Positions 61,746 to 64,000 of a stretch of 64,000 nt of DNA are shown in pieces. How positions within the stretch are numbered: position 1 is the first letter of the stretch; each line of letters starts with the position of its first letter. A model generated the notes under the pieces. The model saw only the letters and a program-made list of their open reading frames with translations. It searched no databases and was not told the origin of the DNA. The position numbers and the translations under genes are program-made. Origin of the DNA: Apostichopus japonicus (Eukaryota; Echinodermata; Holothuroidea; Aspidochirotida; Stichopodidae); the NCBI RefSeq assembly GCF_037975245.1, contig NC_092565.1, positions 15,095,499 to 15,159,498 of the forward strand, written 5' to 3'.

Positions 61746-62447
61746 TTAGTTTTCTCGAACTTTACCAGATTCTTCTTCCATCGCTTCTTCGTCAGATTTC
61801 GCTCCCTCTACCTTATCCTCTCCCCCCTCTAGTTCTTCGTTGGTCTTTATGGCTGAACTTGTCTGTCCTTGTTCGATCGGGATATTCCTCTCAGCTGGTT
61901 TGAGTTCCTCCTTCACCAGTCTTGGGGCCTCAACGTTAAGCACGCCCTCAAATGATAATGATGACGTCAGTTGTTCCAAGTTAACGTCATCTGGAAGACG
62001 ATAAGACCGGGTAAATTGCCGAGACGTGAAATCACCATCTTCTCCCTTTTCTTCGTGTTTTCCTTCGATTTTCAGAGTTTTGTCAACGATTTTGACTGAT
62101 ATTTCGTCAGGTTTAAATGCCTCGCCAAGATCTACTGAGACTTTGAATTTATCTGGTGTTTGTTCGTCGAGTGAAGAGTCAACCGATTTCGCTTTGCCTT
62201 CTGATGAAGTCTCCTTCTTGTTAACTCGCTCTCTTAATTTGAGAAGCAAGGATGGAAAAGTAATGTCTTTATCATCAAACTCGTCATCGGCAAGCGATTG
62301 CAGCAACTGTGAGATAGTTCCAAGAGAAGATGGATTTTCGGATTGACGACGGTATTGATATCGCGGTCTTACAGAACCGTGAAAACCGCAGCAAGGATAT
62401 GTCGTACGCTGAAGGCCAAATGATGGAATAACAAATACCGATGCCAT
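61746..62447 (-). CDS. Small heat-shock protein (alpha-crystallin/HSP20 family), sHSP2
   Basis: Intronless frame of 233 aa from the ATG at 62447. An upstream in-frame ATG at 62510 would add 21 residues, but the internal start gives MASVFVIPSF, aligned with MASLLVLPSF of sHSP1 and MEPVYFIPTY of sHSP3, so it is preferred. The N-terminal arm spans 1-99. The alpha-crystallin domain, about 100-176, carries VSVDLGEAFKPDEISVK, LKIEGKHEEKGEDGDFTSRQ and FEGVLNVEAPR. The IPI motif lies at 189-191 in ERNIPIEQG, followed by a strongly acidic, glutamate-rich tail of about 40 residues. It is expected to be a cytosolic holdase chaperone. It is transcribed towards sHSP1 and divergently from sHSP3, with heat-shock elements upstream. 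Confidence 0.93.
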   Translation of the reverse strand: MASVFVIPSFGLQRTTYPCCGFHGSVRPRYQYRRQSENPSSLGTISQLLQSLADDEFDDKDITFPSLLLKLRERVNKKETSSEGKAKSVDSSLDEQTPDKFKVSVDLGEAFKPDEISVKIVDKTLKIEGKHEEKGEDGDFTSRQFTRSYRLPDDVNLEQLTSSLSFEGVLNVEAPRLVKEELKPAERNIPIEQGQTSSAIKTNEELEGGEDKVEGAKSDEEAMEEESGKVREN

Positions 62448-62643
62448 TTTCCAAGTAGTATTTGCTTCTTGACTGTCTTCAAAGATGGAGTTGTTTAGTT
62501 GAGTAGTCAATGAAATATCGTATAAGCAGATTGAGTAAATTGTCTGGCTGTGAACGTCCTATTAGAACCACAAATATCAGTTTTCTTGTACTAGCTGCCC
62601 TCTGAAGCTGTGATTGAATGACTGGTTAGCAGATTCCGCTGGA

Positions 62644-62752
62644 TATTTAAGCAATCTAATATCCACGACGGAATCTTCCAGTAACTACTCGTAAGTCACA
62701 ACAGAGACACATGTAGTAATAATCATGACCTTGCAATTTGTATGTTCGAGAA
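62644..62752 (-). promoter_or_regulatory. Heat-shock elements and TATA-like box of sHSP2
   Basis: GAATCTTC at 62671-62678 (inverted GAA/TTC pair) lies 20 bp upstream of TTAAATA (minus strand, 62650-62644), which is about 200 bp before the preferred ATG. A second pair, TTCGAGAA at 62745-62752, is the same core as the sHSP1 proximal element. Confidence 0.6.
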
Positions 62753-62960
62753 AATAGGCGCCTTCTGACATCAGCCGCGCCTACTGACATGAATATTCAT
62801 ATATCCTTCCAGCTTTTCAATTCCAAGTGACATAACTGAAGCGCTGAGTAATTTACGCAACAAAGCCTCACTAGTTAACTTTACAACATGTCAATTTACA
62901 AAATGAATACTACAAATTTCTTTGGCAGTTGAAAGAAGAGCCTTTTGAGTCCTACGTAAC

Positions 62961-63021
62961 AGTTGCACCAGTCCTTTCTACACAGATCGAGAAGAATTGT
63001 GTAGAAAGGACTGGTGCAACC
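62961..63021. other. Perfect 23-bp inverted repeat between sHSP2 and sHSP3
   Basis: Bases 62962-62984 and 62998-63020 are exact reverse complements around a 13-nt spacer; the arm contains CACCAGTCCTTTCTACAC. A transcript would form a 59-nt hairpin without a mismatch. It lies about 0.5 kb upstream of sHSP2 and 0.6 kb upstream of sHSP3. No transposon ends or target duplication were found next to it. Confidence 0.85.
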
Positions 63022-63342
63022 TTTCCTACAGTGTTTACAAATACGTATCAATTCATTGCTCCGCCTACAAATCGTTCAGGATCCGATATAGCAAAGTTAG
63101 TTCGGGGTTTTTTTTCTCCGGTTAAAAAGTTGAAATGAAGTTCATTAGCGTCAAATTATATGAAGAAGTTTGTATGATGAAGATATGTCATATATTCAGG
63201 CACTGGCTGCAAAGAGAGAAAAGGTATTTTATTCTAAATGCAGGACGTAAAACGTACGATTCATTTTGAAAATAATCATAGACAAAGTAGGCGGGGCCTA
63301 TTCGAAAGTCCCATTTTCAATTAAGTAGGCGGGGCATCATAC

Positions 63343-63360
63343 GAAGTTTCTCGTTTCTTC
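63343..63360 (+). promoter_or_regulatory. Distal heat-shock element of sHSP3
   Basis: GAA-GT-TTC-TC-GTT-TC-TTC: three perfect units and one degenerate unit at exact 5-bp spacing. It lies about 90 bp upstream of the TATA box. Confidence 0.65.
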
Positions 63361-63418
63361 GCGTAGTTACCATTGCTCAGTCATTCGAATACTCCACTTC
63401 AGCAGACTGCAGTATCTA

Positions 63419-63454
63419 GAATTTGCTAGATAATCGGGACATTCTGTATAAATA
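63419..63454 (+). promoter_or_regulatory. Proximal HSE-like site and TATA box of sHSP3
   Basis: GAA-TT-TGC-TA-GAT (63419-63431) keeps seven of nine consensus positions of a three-unit heat-shock element. TATAAATA at 63447-63454 is the best TATA box in the cluster, and TATAAATACTGG continues as in sHSP1. The ATG is 210 bp downstream of the TATA. Confidence 0.65.
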
Positions 63455-63656
63455 CTGGAATAATTCCCCCGGCCTTACATTCTCGATCAGCTTTCAAAGA
63501 AGCAACAACTAGCAATTCGTCACAGAACTGCGATAAAGCAAAACTAACGGTGTACTTTCTGACAAGACCTAACATCGTAGTAAACTGAATATTGACATTT
63601 TTCTCCATCGTTTGAAACACTTTGATCGTCGCCAGAAAATAGTCAGCCGTTTTGAA

Positions 63657-64000
63657 ATGGAACCTGTTTACTTTATTCCAACGTATGGCTTCCACCGGGC
63701 ACGACGTCAACCGCAAAGTGAATGCCGCCGTTTGAATCTTTCTTCACGGTTATTGCAACTGCTTGATGACAGCGATCTCTATTATTGTGACTCTTCTCAG
63801 CCTTCATTATACTTTCATACAAGGAAGCCCGGTACCAAGGAGTCACCAGGGGACAGTGATTCAAAACCACCAAAACAAGAAGAGAAGCCTGACAGGTTCG
63901 TTGTTTCAACCAAGCTTGGCGATGCATTCTCTCCCGAGGAGTTATCAGTCAAGGTTGTCGGGAAATCTCTAAGAATCGAAGGAAAACACGAGGAGAAAGG
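63657..64000 (+). CDS. Small heat-shock protein sHSP3, 3' end beyond the window
   Basis: An open frame from the ATG at 63657 runs without a stop to the last base of the window (114 codons plus two bases). It starts MEPVYFIPTYGFHR, related to the N-termini of sHSP1 and sHSP2, has a 78-residue N-terminal arm, and then enters the alpha-crystallin domain: RFVVSTKLGDAFSPEELSVK, then LRIEGKHEEK. The last segment is almost identical to the same part of sHSP1. The rest of the domain, the IPI motif and the stop lie to the right. Upstream it has a TATA box and heat-shock elements, so it is likely an intact, heat-inducible gene and not a pseudogene. Confidence 0.9.
   Translation, partial: MEPVYFIPTYGFHRARRQPQSECRRLNLSSRLLQLLDDSDLYYCDSSQPSLYFHTRKPGTKESPGDSDSKPPKQEEKPDRFVVSTKLGDAFSPEELSVKVVGKSLRIEGKHEEK

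Noticed and set aside
62929-63138. 69-residue plus-strand frame spanning the perfect hairpin
   Set aside because: It has no similarity to the sHSPs and its middle is the inverted repeat.
1-64000. CRISPR arrays, operons, prophage or bacterial mobile systems
   Set aside because: Introns, MITEs and animal gene families show this is animal nuclear DNA; the repeats are tandem minisatellites without unique spacers.

Overview
The window is AT-rich animal nuclear DNA with short GT-AG exons in long introns, many minisatellites, MITE-type DNA transposons and SINE-like repeats. Gene content (an ARID5B-like regulator, a CCDC172-like sperm/cilium coiled-coil protein, and small heat-shock proteins with bilaterian-type IPI tails) points to a marine invertebrate deuterostome. 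An echinoderm, perhaps a sea cucumber, is my best guess, but that is inference and not proven by anything seen here.

Layout. 1-425: a minisatellite that reverses orientation at about 213. 620-2273: a weakly supported two-exon start of an unrecognised minus-strand gene that runs off the left edge and would diverge from the next gene. 2627-9754 (+): a ten-exon CCDC172 orthologue, 390 aa, assembled here exon by exon with consistent phases; its intron 8 carries a nest of hAT-like MITEs. 9755-16275: no coding sequence seen; the two flanking genes converge here and it should hold their 3' UTRs. 16276-46923 (-): a ten-exon arid5b-like gene, 948 aa, with a 19.5-kb second intron and several tandem-repeat arrays in other introns. 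46924-57800: intergenic DNA with a CRE palindrome near the arid5b start, a textbook hAT MITE with 8-bp target duplications, two SINE-like copies and a pre-miRNA-like hairpin. 57800-64000: a cluster of three intronless small heat-shock protein genes (+, -, +). The third is cut by the window end.

How the genes work together. arid5b-like is a chromatin/transcription regulator and ccdc172 a structural coiled-coil protein; nothing links them functionally. The three sHSP genes are recent paralogues. They share an N-terminal motif, a nearly identical alpha-crystallin core segment, and the same promoter plan: a heat-shock element 12-20 bp before a TATA-like box, which lies about 200 bp before the ATG. 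They are therefore probably co-induced by HSF.

I did not find a clearly new biological system. The best leads are the sHSP cluster with its shared GC-box motif, two long hairpins (54909-55013 and 62961-63021), a foldback element at 1655-1741, the unannotated divergent minus-strand gene start, and the long C-terminal extension of ccdc172. All splice junctions are read by eye and none has transcript support here.
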